41,033 nucleotides of DNA from a virus, in IMG/VR virus record IMGVR_UViG_3300028392_000121, positions 1-41,033 of that record; one strand, 5' to 3'. Numbering within the stretch: position 1 is the first letter of the stretch; the number at the start of each line of letters is the position of its first letter. Below are positions 17,001 through 26,067 of the stretch, piece after piece. The notes below the pieces were generated by a model. It had not been told where the DNA came from. It did no database searches and saw only the letters and a list, made by a program, of their open reading frames with translations. The position numbers and the translations under genes are program-made.

Positions 17001-17235
17001 TACTAAAATCAATACAGCGGATGAAACGGCGGCATTTATGCGATATGCACAGCATAGTATGTCATTATCCATAAACGGGCGGGGCGAACTAAAAGAAAGT
17101 GTGCCAAGCATGACAGACAAGGGCATAATTGAGGCTATCCACGATTCAAACAATGAAGTTGTAAACGCTATATACAGGAACAGAACAAACGTAAACATTC
17201 GCGTAGCATCTGATTACAGGGTATGGAAGCGATAA
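14077..17235 (+). CDS. Tail tape measure protein
   Basis: 1052 aa, the longest gene in the window, as expected for a protein that sets tail length. N-terminal 300 residues are continuous coiled coil rich in Gln, Lys and Glu. There is one hydrophobic segment at about 305-322 (MHMIVFTLVIGAITKLI) and a second near 895-930 (Ala/Gly-rich). The region 540-900 is again charged coiled coil. The C-terminal part (about 935-990) has the Gly-rich FIAGEQGPELMTMPGG pattern seen near the end of many tape measure proteins. Starts inside the preceding gene (14-bp overlap). Length would predict a tail of very roughly 150 nm using the usual 0.15 nm per residue rule. Confidence 0.88.
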   Translation: MAADSINNIIDVSGFDADLGKVITGISTLEAKMQEANSNAIQIIIDSKSLDTLNRLTSATEAQTKAQQDLSGIQQEQISITQTLDKMQQQYASSANGTVKALVEQKQELSYVTEQMKATSDAMKDGSGNMVVMEDRLVKLTKRQLELKVEIGETTSAIKTEIKEINAAAGSMDQLSQTLYQLKEQYRALSAEERNNANIGGVLQQKISQLDLEIKQLDATIGNSQRNVGNYASGFKSVSAELSATKAQMQQMVVAGEKGSAEYAVLSARAKELAASQREVSRETGRAVFSIENVGKRLETMVFRMGMHMIVFTLVIGAITKLIEKFTELSDAEQAAADRAKDLQDSLKSAADSAINLNTNIAIGIDAENNKMQRLVDTYNSHLTTLSGRINAYTELQSMYPNILSSLTDEEKKTMKLTDAHDKEMAKMNEYSKLKISISEIDKTINEEDIAKQKALSEMREMSGNMTPQTKRAIQRGIAATVDGKPHPTISDVAEGVDEGAANKYLDLRDKTLLIEKSISLFKSSQLDSQIKMNNLENAPIVKDKTKKVSAKNHFESELKDEEFEYKKHLAKIQELYDLSNHQMGVDDVNRDEAERATKESHFKIVEEIYKKWDGKLIEDAGLMDARRKQSAADELAINNAINEDERKSALEIQKRHFEENKLIDEKIQKLRDYRAAVEKNARKLQDIKDQSKEHTDYANSGNPFLEALGFNPDFQEEQNDFKRKIAAAKEDLADLQDKRGDAYASGDGVKVGEADVAVSAKVDDIAQLQADQQKAIDDKLIAAKKAIAEQTVRLAQETFAAIKTIRDNEFAAEQQQLQIKMQSINLQYDQQVQAINATTGYQITKDNELAKLAAQHAAEQNAIQQQENNLALRKAKADKQAAEAEILANTAVGIVKALAEYGYAGIPLAALIAATGAVQYAAAASTPLPQYAVGTEGTTSTHFIAGEQGPELMTMPGGKTMLADKPGIYSAPLGTKINTADETAAFMRYAQHSMSLSINGRGELKESVPSMTDKGIIEAIHDSNNEVVNAIYRNRTNVNIRVASDYRVWKR

Positions 17236-17247
17236 AATATAAATACT

Positions 17248-19860
17248 ATGGCATTTGATTCTATTGCCCAAATATCCATACAGGACATAAATGGCAATTA
17301 TTATACGGCACAACCAAATCAGGACGGCAATAGCTGGACTGTAACAACCGTACCCGATAGAACGTTTTTAAAGACGTTGCCAAAAGGATGGGATGAGGCT
17401 AGTATAATATGGGATAGACACCCTGATTTTTTGGGTGTATTCCGCTCAAGTAGCGGGGAGCAAAACTTTCTTTTCTCCGAGGATGCAAGGGCAATAATTC
17501 AGTACATCTACAAAACGCAGGGGATTCAAGGCTACGGACTGATTACGATATGGCAGTTAAATCCAGCAGCCACGGGATATACTTACGATATTTTCTACCC
17601 GTCAAACCTAGATTTCAAAACCTACAACGATAAGATACAGAATTACGAATTAAGTATAGGCACACTTGATAGCGGATTAATTACTGATATACAGGCGTAC
17701 GAAAATACGAGATTCAATATACCCGCATGGAAAGCTGATACAAGCCCGTCAGGTTGGTATTTGGACGATGCTATTGCTGTGCAGCATAACGGTATTAAAT
17801 TGATTTATTCTGCGTCTTTTGAAAGCTCTGCATCAGCTGCTTTACCATTATTATATTTATCATCCCCTCTCGATAATAGACTTTATGGATGGAACAATGG
17901 GGCTAGGGGAGATGGCTACCATATAATACCGCCAATGGCACAATACAATCTTGTGCAGAACAATGGGGCAACAACCTTTATAGGCAATACTATTTTGCAG
18001 CCATTCATAATACAAGGTAATCAAACACCGGGTGCGGCTAATTTCGGTAGTGAAAGTTTATTCTCTGGCGTAAACCACACACAACCTTACACGAGGAACA
18101 ATTTCAGCATTAAGAATTTATTGCCGGGTACTGGGACTTTTCAGGCTAACCTGACCATGGAAGTTGATTTTTCAACACCTTTAGGCACCTTTCATAGCGT
18201 TATTTCTACAATACCCGGTACAAATCCATATATAGCTTTTGTGCTTTTTGAGATTGACGAAACAGATAGTACCCCAATATTTGATAGCAGATACACAATA
18301 GCTGCTACTTTATTAAAAAAACCATTAAACCCCTCAACAGGAGGTTTTGCATATACCGATTTGGGATATTACAGTACAGCCGATACACCCGTAGAAGTTG
18401 AAATAAACTACAATAAAGTTTATGTTCTTGGAATAATCGCAGACAATGATGAAGGTATTGGAGGCGATGGCAATGTAGGATTTCAACTACGTCAATTAAA
18501 CTATTCTTTAGTATCTGTTTATGATTACGGACTAAGCGGTGCGCCGATAGATGCGCCTTTATTCCCTACAAGTTATTATCCGGCATTTCGGCTGAGTACA
18601 TTACTTAATAAAGTAGTGCCATTCCTCGCCACAACAAACACAGATATTAATGGGTTTCCGGTACCGGTAATTACTCCCTACACAGGCGAGAGCGATTTAC
18701 TTTCGGACACATCATTAGTAATTGGTGATGTATGTCCGTACCAAATAGCGATAACCTCGGAATATTGCCTGCACGACTTGCAGGGGCAAAGTTTTGTTTC
18801 AATATCCCTTGCCGATATTTTCGACTTCTGCAAAAAGCAATTGGGGTGTGGTGCAGGGATTGAATATGATGCAAGAGGTAACCCGACTATTTTTAGGATT
18901 GAAGATTTGCGATACTTCTTTGACAATACCACAACGATATTGACGTTAGGAACCGATATTTACGACCTGCAAATATCGGCTCTAGCGGAAAATCTTGGGG
19001 CAAACTTGAAACTAGGATATACCAAAGTAGATGTGAATAGCAACTTTGGTGTAGATTCCTTTAATACTGAACTTTTTTTCAATACTCCTTTGTCGAATAT
19101 TCCATCAGTAATGGATTATGAGGAATCGGGCATACTCACAGATCAATACGGAATAGAACTAAAAAGGGCACAGCAGGTAAGCCAGCCGATAGGAACTACT
19201 TTTGACCCTGCAAACCCATCCGGTGAGAATCAAAGTATTGCGGTTTATGTCGGTACCGATGGAAGCATACTTTGCAAATTATATAACCCCGGCAACAATC
19301 AGCAAGACACCCTCGGATTTGCAGTTTTGCAATATAGCAATGCGCAAAGTAATGATTCATCTGCATCGTTAGCTCCCTATGTAAATGGTCTGTATTACCC
19401 CGATACGGCTATCAATTTGCCACTTTCACCATGCAGGGCATTATTGCGCGGAACAGGGGCATACCTACATTCTGTATTAGACAACATGGATACTGAACAT
19501 TTGACTTTCAGAAATACATCTGTAATGCAGTATAATAACGTTTTCCTCAATCTATCGGGCATCTCAAGCAATTTGCAGGTAGGTGCCGGGGCTACCCCGA
19601 TAACAGAGTACAGCGATAAGTTAATAGGAGATTTGCCACCGCAGTTATTTAAACCCATTATATTCAGGTTTAAAAGCAAGTACCCTGTAAATATGTTCGA
19701 AATCATAAAGACAAATCCGAGGGGCAAAATTAGCTTTACCGTAATGAATCAAGGTTTTGGGAGTAAGACATACACCGGATTTATAAAACGTGTGGAGCAA
19801 TTGGTAAACCAGAGTGCAACCCAATTTGAATTATATGCAACACCAGATACTGAACTTTAA
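17248..19860 (+). CDS. Baseplate/tail-tip protein
   Basis: 870 aa, directly after the tape measure gene, where distal-tail and tail-associated proteins are encoded. The N-terminal about 150 residues are beta-rich with aromatic residues, reminiscent of a distal-tail (Dit-like) ring domain. The rest contains long beta-rich regions (for example 290-450) and a C-terminal domain (about 620-870) that could be a hub module. No protease, lysozyme or glycosidase motif was visible. Inference: baseplate hub or Dit-Tal fusion on which the fibres assemble. Confidence 0.6.
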   Translation: MAFDSIAQISIQDINGNYYTAQPNQDGNSWTVTTVPDRTFLKTLPKGWDEASIIWDRHPDFLGVFRSSSGEQNFLFSEDARAIIQYIYKTQGIQGYGLITIWQLNPAATGYTYDIFYPSNLDFKTYNDKIQNYELSIGTLDSGLITDIQAYENTRFNIPAWKADTSPSGWYLDDAIAVQHNGIKLIYSASFESSASAALPLLYLSSPLDNRLYGWNNGARGDGYHIIPPMAQYNLVQNNGATTFIGNTILQPFIIQGNQTPGAANFGSESLFSGVNHTQPYTRNNFSIKNLLPGTGTFQANLTMEVDFSTPLGTFHSVISTIPGTNPYIAFVLFEIDETDSTPIFDSRYTIAATLLKKPLNPSTGGFAYTDLGYYSTADTPVEVEINYNKVYVLGIIADNDEGIGGDGNVGFQLRQLNYSLVSVYDYGLSGAPIDAPLFPTSYYPAFRLSTLLNKVVPFLATTNTDINGFPVPVITPYTGESDLLSDTSLVIGDVCPYQIAITSEYCLHDLQGQSFVSISLADIFDFCKKQLGCGAGIEYDARGNPTIFRIEDLRYFFDNTTTILTLGTDIYDLQISALAENLGANLKLGYTKVDVNSNFGVDSFNTELFFNTPLSNIPSVMDYEESGILTDQYGIELKRAQQVSQPIGTTFDPANPSGENQSIAVYVGTDGSILCKLYNPGNNQQDTLGFAVLQYSNAQSNDSSASLAPYVNGLYYPDTAINLPLSPCRALLRGTGAYLHSVLDNMDTEHLTFRNTSVMQYNNVFLNLSGISSNLQVGAGATPITEYSDKLIGDLPPQLFKPIIFRFKSKYPVNMFEIIKTNPRGKISFTVMNQGFGSKTYTGFIKRVEQLVNQSATQFELYATPDTEL

Positions 19861-19870
19861 AAACTAAAAA

Positions 19871-22729
19871 ATGAAAAAATTATTATTTCTATTGTTATTG
19901 TCGCCTGCCATTGCAAATGCTCAATTTGTAAATGACTTTACGGGGCAAAATGTTATACTCCCATCAGATACAAGTAAATTGAATCACAGTTATTATACTA
20001 AGCATGGGCAGATAATGTACATGGGTTCAACTTTATTTGTAAATAATGGAACTACATGGAGTGCAATCGGCGCAACCAATTACTATGCCGGTTTTGGACT
20101 AGGATTGCATATAGATACATTTTATGTTGACACATCCAAAATAGCATCCCATTTTGCATTATCAGATAGTTTAGGTTTATACGCTACCAAAGTGGCCCTT
20201 ACCGATACAGCGATAGCCAGGGCGGCAACGGCGCAGACAAATCTCATTGATACAGCCGCCGATTTGAGAACCATAATAAACACCAAAGGGAGTGGTACGG
20301 TCACAAGTGTAGGTGCAGTGGCAGGTACGGGTATTTCAATAGGTGGGACATCCCCAATTACAGGATCAGGAACATACACAGTGGTAAATACCGCACCCGA
20401 CCAAACAGTATCGCTGACGAGCGGCACCGGAATAAGCGCAACAGGTACATACCCCAACTTCACAATTACTAATACAAGTCCCTCCAGCGGAGGTACGGTA
20501 ACAAGCGTAGGCGTAACTGGCGGTACGGGCATAAGCGTATCTGGTTCGCCTATTACCAGTTCTGGTGTGGTTACTGTTACGGCTACCGGATCACTTACGG
20601 CAGGGTCGGGCATGTCGGTAGGCGGCTCTTTTCCAACCTACACAGTTACTAATACCGCCCCGTCTTCAGGCGGTACGGTAACAAGTATATCTACCACAGC
20701 ACCCATCACGGGAGGGCCAATAACTTCAACAGGTACAATAGGAATAAATACCATTTCGCCAACTTCGGTACTTGCCAATACTACAACAGTAAGCGCCACT
20801 CCGGCACAATCTATTAGTTATTCCAGCGTCAGCTCTGCATCAAGTTTAGTGTCGAGGGATGTAAATCAAAATGCATTTGCAAATAATTTCTCATCAAAGG
20901 GAACTAATGTCGTATCCGCTGCGGGCACAACTACACTTACTGCAGCATCTACCAGATTGCAAAATCTGACAGGCTCGACCATTCAAACATTTCAATTGCC
21001 TGATGCTACGACTCTGGCTGTAGGTGCGAGGTTTACTTTTAATAATAATAGTACAGGGAATTTGACTGTTACAAATAATGGAGGTTCAACTATACTGACC
21101 ACCATACCAGGGGCGGCATCTGAAGTATTTGAAATAGCCGCATCCACTCCAAATGGCGCATGGGATTATCACTATTGGCTACCGTCAAATTATCGAGCAG
21201 GTACAGCGACTTTTACCATCCCGTCAGTTACAGTAACAGCCGGTTCTTTCGTAACATCGGGAGGGTCTAGTGGTCAGGTAGTTCAAGGAGACGGTTCTTT
21301 AGGAGTAATTACAGTTAATAGTGGGAGTGGTATAAGTGTAACGGGGGCGTATCCCGCTTATACAGTAACAAATAGTAGCCCATCATCAGGTGGAACAGTG
21401 ACGGCATTTGCTGTTGCGGGTAGTACGCCTGTATTTTCTATGTCCGTCACTAATCCAACCACCACACCAACTTTAAACGTAACAACACTGACTCAAAATC
21501 CCAATACCGTCCTTGCGGGGGCAACTAGCGGCACGACTACACCAACATTCCGACTGTTGGTTTCTGGTGACATACCTGCTATAGATCTGACGACAAAAGT
21601 AACAGGCGTATTGCCGATTGCTAATGGCGGAACAAATGCCACAGTACAAACCAGCGTTAATGGTGCTACATTTAATTATGGCGCGAATAATACAATAGCT
21701 GGCACAGGTGTGAGTGGTGTTGTTGCTGGCAATAACATAAGCACAAACACAAGCGGCACAACGGTTACCGTTAACTCTACGCCATCAACGGGGCAGGGAT
21801 CATTTGGCTACAACAACGGCAATGCATGGGCTTCATCATCGTCTATACTTATTGGCACGGCGGATGGCAACGTATTACTAACCGCAGTCGTAGCTACGGT
21901 TACACCAACGTCGCCCACTACGGGATATTTAAAACCCTATGCAAATAGTAATTTAGGCATAGAAGAGTTGCACAGCGTCAATTCATTGGGAGTTGAAAAT
22001 ATATTCGAAACCGACATCGGCACACATACAATGGGCAGGTTTTTATACAATGGCGGCACTGTTGTTTGGGATGGTTTTTTTAGTGGGCTTATCAACAACG
22101 CGGGAACGGTATCTGCTCACGTGATAAGTCCTGATGCTATTAATAATGCGCCAAACTATATGTATGTAAAGCTGCCGGGGGCGGCATCTCCGCAGAGCCA
22201 GGCGGAATATTGGTTTTCAATAGCAAGCAGGGATGCCAAGGTAAATAATTCATTATTTGGCGGCGGTAGCGAGTTGGATATAATGTTTTGTTTACCTGAT
22301 TATGTTTCTACACAAAAGTTTTTCGCCGGGTACGCTGCTACAATTCTACAATTAAATACGGTGCATAACCCGTCAACATACACGAACATTATCGGACTTG
22401 CTAAAGATTCAACAGACGCTACCTTTCAGTTTATGTTCAATGATGGCAGCGGGACGGCAACTAAGGTGAATACCACTATTACACCTACCGTCAATGACGT
22501 TTATCTGCTACGCATATACCTGCCATCCAACACAACGCAGGAAGGTATTGAATTAATAAAGATGACCAAAACATCTGCCGTTAGAGCATCGTACGTAACA
22601 TTCACAGACATACCGACAACATCGCCGCCAACGCTGATGTACTGGCATATAATGTCAAATAGTGCCGCTGCTTCCACCGCAGCGTCATTCGGATTAATAT
22701 CGTTAGTGGAGAAACTATTTAACTATTAA
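19871..22729 (+). CDS. Tail fibre/receptor-binding protein with Sec signal peptide
   Basis: 952 aa. Residues 1-18 are a clear signal peptide (MKKLLFLLLLSPAIANAQ). Residues 140-292 carry repeats of the pattern GTVTSVG...GTGISVSGSPITSSGTVTVT, typical of phage fibre shafts, with a further copy near 480-520. A TKVTGVLPIANGGTNAT segment, another common fibre motif, lies near 575-590. The last about 300 residues differ and probably form the receptor-binding head. It begins 11 bp after the baseplate gene, with AAAAACTAAAAA before ATG. The export signal on a virion fibre is unexpected because tails assemble in the cytoplasm. Confidence 0.75.
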   Translation: MKKLLFLLLLSPAIANAQFVNDFTGQNVILPSDTSKLNHSYYTKHGQIMYMGSTLFVNNGTTWSAIGATNYYAGFGLGLHIDTFYVDTSKIASHFALSDSLGLYATKVALTDTAIARAATAQTNLIDTAADLRTIINTKGSGTVTSVGAVAGTGISIGGTSPITGSGTYTVVNTAPDQTVSLTSGTGISATGTYPNFTITNTSPSSGGTVTSVGVTGGTGISVSGSPITSSGVVTVTATGSLTAGSGMSVGGSFPTYTVTNTAPSSGGTVTSISTTAPITGGPITSTGTIGINTISPTSVLANTTTVSATPAQSISYSSVSSASSLVSRDVNQNAFANNFSSKGTNVVSAAGTTTLTAASTRLQNLTGSTIQTFQLPDATTLAVGARFTFNNNSTGNLTVTNNGGSTILTTIPGAASEVFEIAASTPNGAWDYHYWLPSNYRAGTATFTIPSVTVTAGSFVTSGGSSGQVVQGDGSLGVITVNSGSGISVTGAYPAYTVTNSSPSSGGTVTAFAVAGSTPVFSMSVTNPTTTPTLNVTTLTQNPNTVLAGATSGTTTPTFRLLVSGDIPAIDLTTKVTGVLPIANGGTNATVQTSVNGATFNYGANNTIAGTGVSGVVAGNNISTNTSGTTVTVNSTPSTGQGSFGYNNGNAWASSSSILIGTADGNVLLTAVVATVTPTSPTTGYLKPYANSNLGIEELHSVNSLGVENIFETDIGTHTMGRFLYNGGTVVWDGFFSGLINNAGTVSAHVISPDAINNAPNYMYVKLPGAASPQSQAEYWFSIASRDAKVNNSLFGGGSELDIMFCLPDYVSTQKFFAGYAATILQLNTVHNPSTYTNIIGLAKDSTDATFQFMFNDGSGTATKVNTTITPTVNDVYLLRIYLPSNTTQEGIELIKMTKTSAVRASYVTFTDIPTTSPPTLMYWHIMSNSAAASTAASFGLISLVEKLFNY
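20288..20747 (+). repeat. Fibre-shaft coding repeats
   Basis: Degenerate coding repeats within the fibre gene. Each copy encodes a variant of GTVTSVG...GTGIS...GSPITSSG, with linking segments ending in NTSPSSGG or NTAPSSGG. The DNA copies differ at many third positions, so these are old repeats rather than recent duplications. They could support recombination between fibre genes of related phages. Confidence 0.6.
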
Positions 22730-22739
22730 AAACGGGAAC

Positions 22740-23078
22740 ATGAAAAGCATATTAATAACCATACTTTTTACAGCAGTTATAAGCGGCAGAAAGGCCAGTA
22801 TTTCCCCTGTTTTGTGGACAAATGCGCAAATCCCTGTAACCAATATTTCAGTTGAGGTGGTCAATAAAACGGAGGGTTCGGTAGATTTTTATTGGCGGCT
22901 ATACAATGATACCGATAGCCTTATTGACTATGGAATTATACAACTTGGAGCAATCAATATCGACAGTACCGGAGCGAGAGTATTTGATAGAGATTTTATC
23001 AATTTCAATAACAGCCCAGATAGTTTCCCACTTCCTTATGTATGCGGAATAAAAGGACTTACAATTATAAAATATTAA
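22740..23078 (+). CDS. Small protein with hydrophobic N-terminus near fibre gene
   Basis: 112 aa. MKS followed by a hydrophobic stretch (ILITILFTAVI) suggests a signal peptide or anchor, though the segment after it (SGRKASIS) has no clear cleavage site. The remainder reads as a beta-sandwich (VEVVNKTEGSVDFYWRLYNDTDSL). Not recognised. Sits between the fibre and another tail gene and may be a fibre accessory or chaperone. Confidence 0.55.
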   Translation: MKSILITILFTAVISGRKASISPVLWTNAQIPVTNISVEVVNKTEGSVDFYWRLYNDTDSLIDYGIIQLGAINIDSTGARVFDRDFINFNNSPDSFPLPYVCGIKGLTIIKY

Positions 23079-23090
23079 CTTTACCAAACC

Positions 23091-24185
23091 ATGAGCAACC
23101 CTATCACTCTGCTCCCACCTATTAACTCGGTCTATATCAGCGACCCTACGGGGTTGCCTGTATTAGGACAATCCGCCTATGGCGTTTATGGAATCCAAAG
23201 TTGGATGTATGCAGCGAAGTATCAGAGCAAGATTTGTTTAGATGATCCGCTGAATATTACAGCGCACGTACAAGGCGATACGGTAGGTTTTCAAAACTCG
23301 GATGCCAAACTATACCTGTGCGACTATTACGACCCCATTTCGGGAGATTACAGGGTTTACGGTGCAAGTATTTACAACACAACAGCCGGCAGTTCCATTG
23401 ATTTAAACGTAGCCCCTTTTTTCAAAGGTAAACAGCAGATTGCCGGCAATAATTATATCAACCCACTTTCGGATGATGATGGAATACGATTAAAGACATT
23501 CATGTGGGCGTTTTCCTTTACTGATTTAGGTATTTCAAGTGCCGATACTTACTATTTGCTTTTGGTGAATAAATTGCACCTTGACCGGCTAAGTACAGAT
23601 ACTTTCACCCCATGCTTTAGCGAACCTATGAATGTTCGTGCCTCATGGCCTGACACATTACTATTTCAAAGCCAATTTGCAACTAATAAAAGCGGTAGAA
23701 AAAATGTTGTTGTAACGGGGTGGTTCAATGATTATCCGGCAAATACACAGACATTTACGCCTATTTTTTGCAACAGGTGCGAAGGGTATGTAATTGACGA
23801 TGACCCCAATGTTATCCTTGCGGGTTATCCGCAACAAATGTGGAATACTATACAGACATACAGCGAACAGGTAAGGGCGAAAACATTGGCAATCGGTGAA
23901 CTTTCAATAGGCATACCACCGCATATGTTAGAGGCGATTACAGCACAAGTTCTTGCCGATACTTTTTATATAAACACATACCCGTATATTCTGCCAATAA
24001 ACGCAACATCTACACAGAAATCGAAGTTGTGGAAATCACGCAGACCAAACGCGGCCTACCCATTATTCTATGCAGGTACAGCACTTGAAGAAGTAAATGC
24101 AGGGCAGATGGCAATTGTCACGCCGCCACCACCGATACCGACACGTTATTTTAGTCCGGCAGATTTTAGCGATGGATTTGCTTAG
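23091..24185 (+). CDS. Tail protein of unknown role
   Basis: 364 aa, not recognised. Beta-rich and aromatic through most of its length, with a helical segment about 260-290 and a Pro-rich C-terminal linker (TPPPPIPT) followed by a short acidic end. No signal peptide, in contrast to the fibres on both sides. The position between fibre genes suggests a baseplate or fibre-connecting protein. The -33 element of the next promoter lies inside its last codons. Confidence 0.55.
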   Translation: MSNPITLLPPINSVYISDPTGLPVLGQSAYGVYGIQSWMYAAKYQSKICLDDPLNITAHVQGDTVGFQNSDAKLYLCDYYDPISGDYRVYGASIYNTTAGSSIDLNVAPFFKGKQQIAGNNYINPLSDDDGIRLKTFMWAFSFTDLGISSADTYYLLLVNKLHLDRLSTDTFTPCFSEPMNVRASWPDTLLFQSQFATNKSGRKNVVVTGWFNDYPANTQTFTPIFCNRCEGYVIDDDPNVILAGYPQQMWNTIQTYSEQVRAKTLAIGELSIGIPPHMLEAITAQVLADTFYINTYPYILPINATSTQKSKLWKSRRPNAAYPLFYAGTALEEVNAGQMAIVTPPPPIPTRYFSPADFSDGFA

Positions 24186-24210
24186 TTATTAATAAATAAA
24201 AGTACATTTG
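24177..24210 (+). promoter_or_regulatory. Bacteroidota-type promoter for the second fibre and lysis genes
   Basis: TTTG at 24177-24180, 22 nt, TACATTTG at 24203-24210. Fits the TTG/17-23 nt/TAnnTTTG pattern. A transcript would start about 20 nt before the fibre start codon at 24237 and could read on through the lysis cluster to the terminator at 26980-27007. Confidence 0.65.
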
Positions 24211-24236
24211 TAATCTATTACCTTAACACCTATCAG

Positions 24237-25688
24237 ATGAAAAGACTATTATTTCTGTCCATATTGGGCATATCCATAAATGCAAGCGCACAAGTTTCCA
24301 TATCCACCCGTGCCGATAGTATCAAAGCAATTAATGACAGACAGATAACAACATCTGTGCCACCGAATTTGGTTTACCCTGTTCAGGTTGGGGCTAAGAC
24401 TGATAGCCTTTGTGCATTGATAAAATCTTTGGTAGATACAGTAAATGCTATTACTGGCACTACTCTTGGGCTACAGCAGGTAACCGACAATCTCGATACT
24501 ACAAGTCACAATATTATAGTTGGCAGCTCATCATATAGAACCACTTTGAGTAACGCGTCCATAACAACAAATATAAAACCAAGCCTTGTACTTCAAACAA
24601 AAATCGGGGTAATTGGTAGCACGCCGGGAGTATATATTAAAGATGCTTCCTCATCTGTTGGTTTCAATGTTTTTTCGGCAGGATTAACAGGATTGAGATA
24701 TGGGTATTTACCGAATGAGGGTACATTAAGCGGCGGCATTGCTTCAACATTTGTATTGCACCACACCGCAAATTACATTACCGTAGATGCAGTAGGAACG
24801 GGCGACAGCACACATATAGGGCAGGGATATGTCGATGTATATGCCCCGCCCGTTTCAACATATAATCTTTTTGGTAGCTTACGGCATGATGGGTTATTTA
24901 TAGGGGAACGAAATGCGGCACATACCCATCAGGACGGAATGAACGTTTATTACGGCACAGATGGCAGTAACTATAACGATACTATACAAAATAAAGATGG
25001 GACATTTGCGCTACTTAGTGATATGGTTTCCGCGCCGGCAGATGAAATAATATACGGGACCGGCTCCGGGACTACTTCGTATAATAAATTCAAATTCAAT
25101 TCAACCGATGGGCTTACTATTAATGATGCATTGCCCATAAACTTTGGTACTGGAGGTTCGCAAGTGCTGTCAGGAACCGGAGACCCGACAGGCATTACCG
25201 CTGCACCTGCTGGGTCAATATACCTTAATCAATCTGTGGGCGCAGAAACTGGAGCCTATATAAATATAGATGGGACTAATACAGGGTGGGGGGCAATTGC
25301 CACAAATGCGCCGAAAATATTATTTAATAACAGAACAGATGCAGCTACAACTGCACTTAGTGGTTTCACTGGAATTATAAGTGTTGGTGCATCTGATGCC
25401 ACATTAGTTATATCTGCTAATATAAATATTGTTTCAGGAACTGCTTTTTCATTCACAGTTTACTGTAGTTATAAAAACGAGAGTAATAATACCGTAATGG
25501 CTACAATGTCATTTACAAAAACCGCCGGTACTCCGGTGGTAACTATTACGAACGCTACCGGCTCAGGGTCTTATGAAGGTACGCCGATGCACATTAGATG
25601 CAAGGCAGGTACACCAGTCGCAATTTCTACAACAGGAACATTCACTGATGTAGTTTATAACGCAGATGGAATAGGCACTAAATACTAA
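24237..25688 (+). CDS. Second fibre-like protein with Sec signal peptide
   Basis: 483 aa. Residues 1-19 form a signal peptide with an ASAQ end (MKRLLFLSILGISINASAQ). The mature protein is Ser/Thr/Gly-rich and beta-like. It contains AGSIYLNQ...TGAYINIDGTNTGW (about 322-345), a pattern common in phage fibres, and a C-terminal beta domain from about 360. Own promoter at 24177-24210. Likely a side fibre or receptor-binding protein; the export signal is as unexpected here as on the first fibre. Confidence 0.65.
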   Translation: MKRLLFLSILGISINASAQVSISTRADSIKAINDRQITTSVPPNLVYPVQVGAKTDSLCALIKSLVDTVNAITGTTLGLQQVTDNLDTTSHNIIVGSSSYRTTLSNASITTNIKPSLVLQTKIGVIGSTPGVYIKDASSSVGFNVFSAGLTGLRYGYLPNEGTLSGGIASTFVLHHTANYITVDAVGTGDSTHIGQGYVDVYAPPVSTYNLFGSLRHDGLFIGERNAAHTHQDGMNVYYGTDGSNYNDTIQNKDGTFALLSDMVSAPADEIIYGTGSGTTSYNKFKFNSTDGLTINDALPINFGTGGSQVLSGTGDPTGITAAPAGSIYLNQSVGAETGAYINIDGTNTGWGAIATNAPKILFNNRTDAATTALSGFTGIISVGASDATLVISANINIVSGTAFSFTVYCSYKNESNNTVMATMSFTKTAGTPVVTITNATGSGSYEGTPMHIRCKAGTPVAISTTGTFTDVVYNADGIGTKY

Positions 25689-25707
25689 CCCCTCATAAAC
25701 GCAAATT

Positions 25708-25938
25708 ATGACAGACCTTGAAAGTAGGCAGATAAAAGGGATAACGTATAAGATGCTCTATACGTTTGTTATCGGTACAATAACAGTAGTTGGTTCGGTG
25801 GTGTGGGGTGCATTTTATGTAGGTAAAGGACTGCAGCACTATGAAGACAGAACGCAAAGCCTTGAAAAGAGACAAGATAAAATAGAGATCAGGCAAGATA
25901 AAGTAGAGGCCATTGCTTACCAAATGAAAAAACCATGA
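25708..25938 (+). CDS. Small membrane protein with C-terminal coiled coil
   Basis: 76 aa. One membrane helix at about 16-38 (MLYTFVIGTITVVGSVVWGAF) followed by a charged coiled coil with repeated KRQDKIE/RQDKVE units. The arrangement resembles haemolysin XhlA-like phage proteins in mirror order. First of five tiny genes before the endolysin; overlaps the next by ATGA. Probable lysis accessory (holin or antiholin partner), inferred from context. Confidence 0.6.
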   Translation: MTDLESRQIKGITYKMLYTFVIGTITVVGSVVWGAFYVGKGLQHYEDRTQSLEKRQDKIEIRQDKVEAIAYQMKKP

Positions 25939-26066
25939 TCCGCTACACCCTCACAGCCCTCGGCTACGCAATGGCTGCTATCGACATCGTAATGATGTTA
26001 GCCGCTCCGGTCTGGAATCTGTATGTGGTGAAATTACGAATGAAAGAAATACTTAAAAACAGGTAG
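25935..26066 (+). CDS. 43-aa membrane mini-protein
   Basis: Starts with an ATGA overlap on the preceding stop and ends one base before the next start, so it is tightly packed in the operon. The product has one hydrophobic helix (about 5-32, with ALGYAMAAIDIVMMLAAPVW) and a basic C-terminus (VVKLRMKEILKNR). No family recognised. Plausible member of the holin system. Confidence 0.6.
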   Translation: MIRYTLTALGYAMAAIDIVMMLAAPVWNLYVVKLRMKEILKNR

Positions 26067-26067
26067 T

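Noticed and set aside
20122-20613. 163-aa minus-strand Pro/Val/Thr-rich frame opposite the first fibre
   Set aside because: Explained as the antisense of the Gly/Thr/Ser repeats of the fibre shaft.
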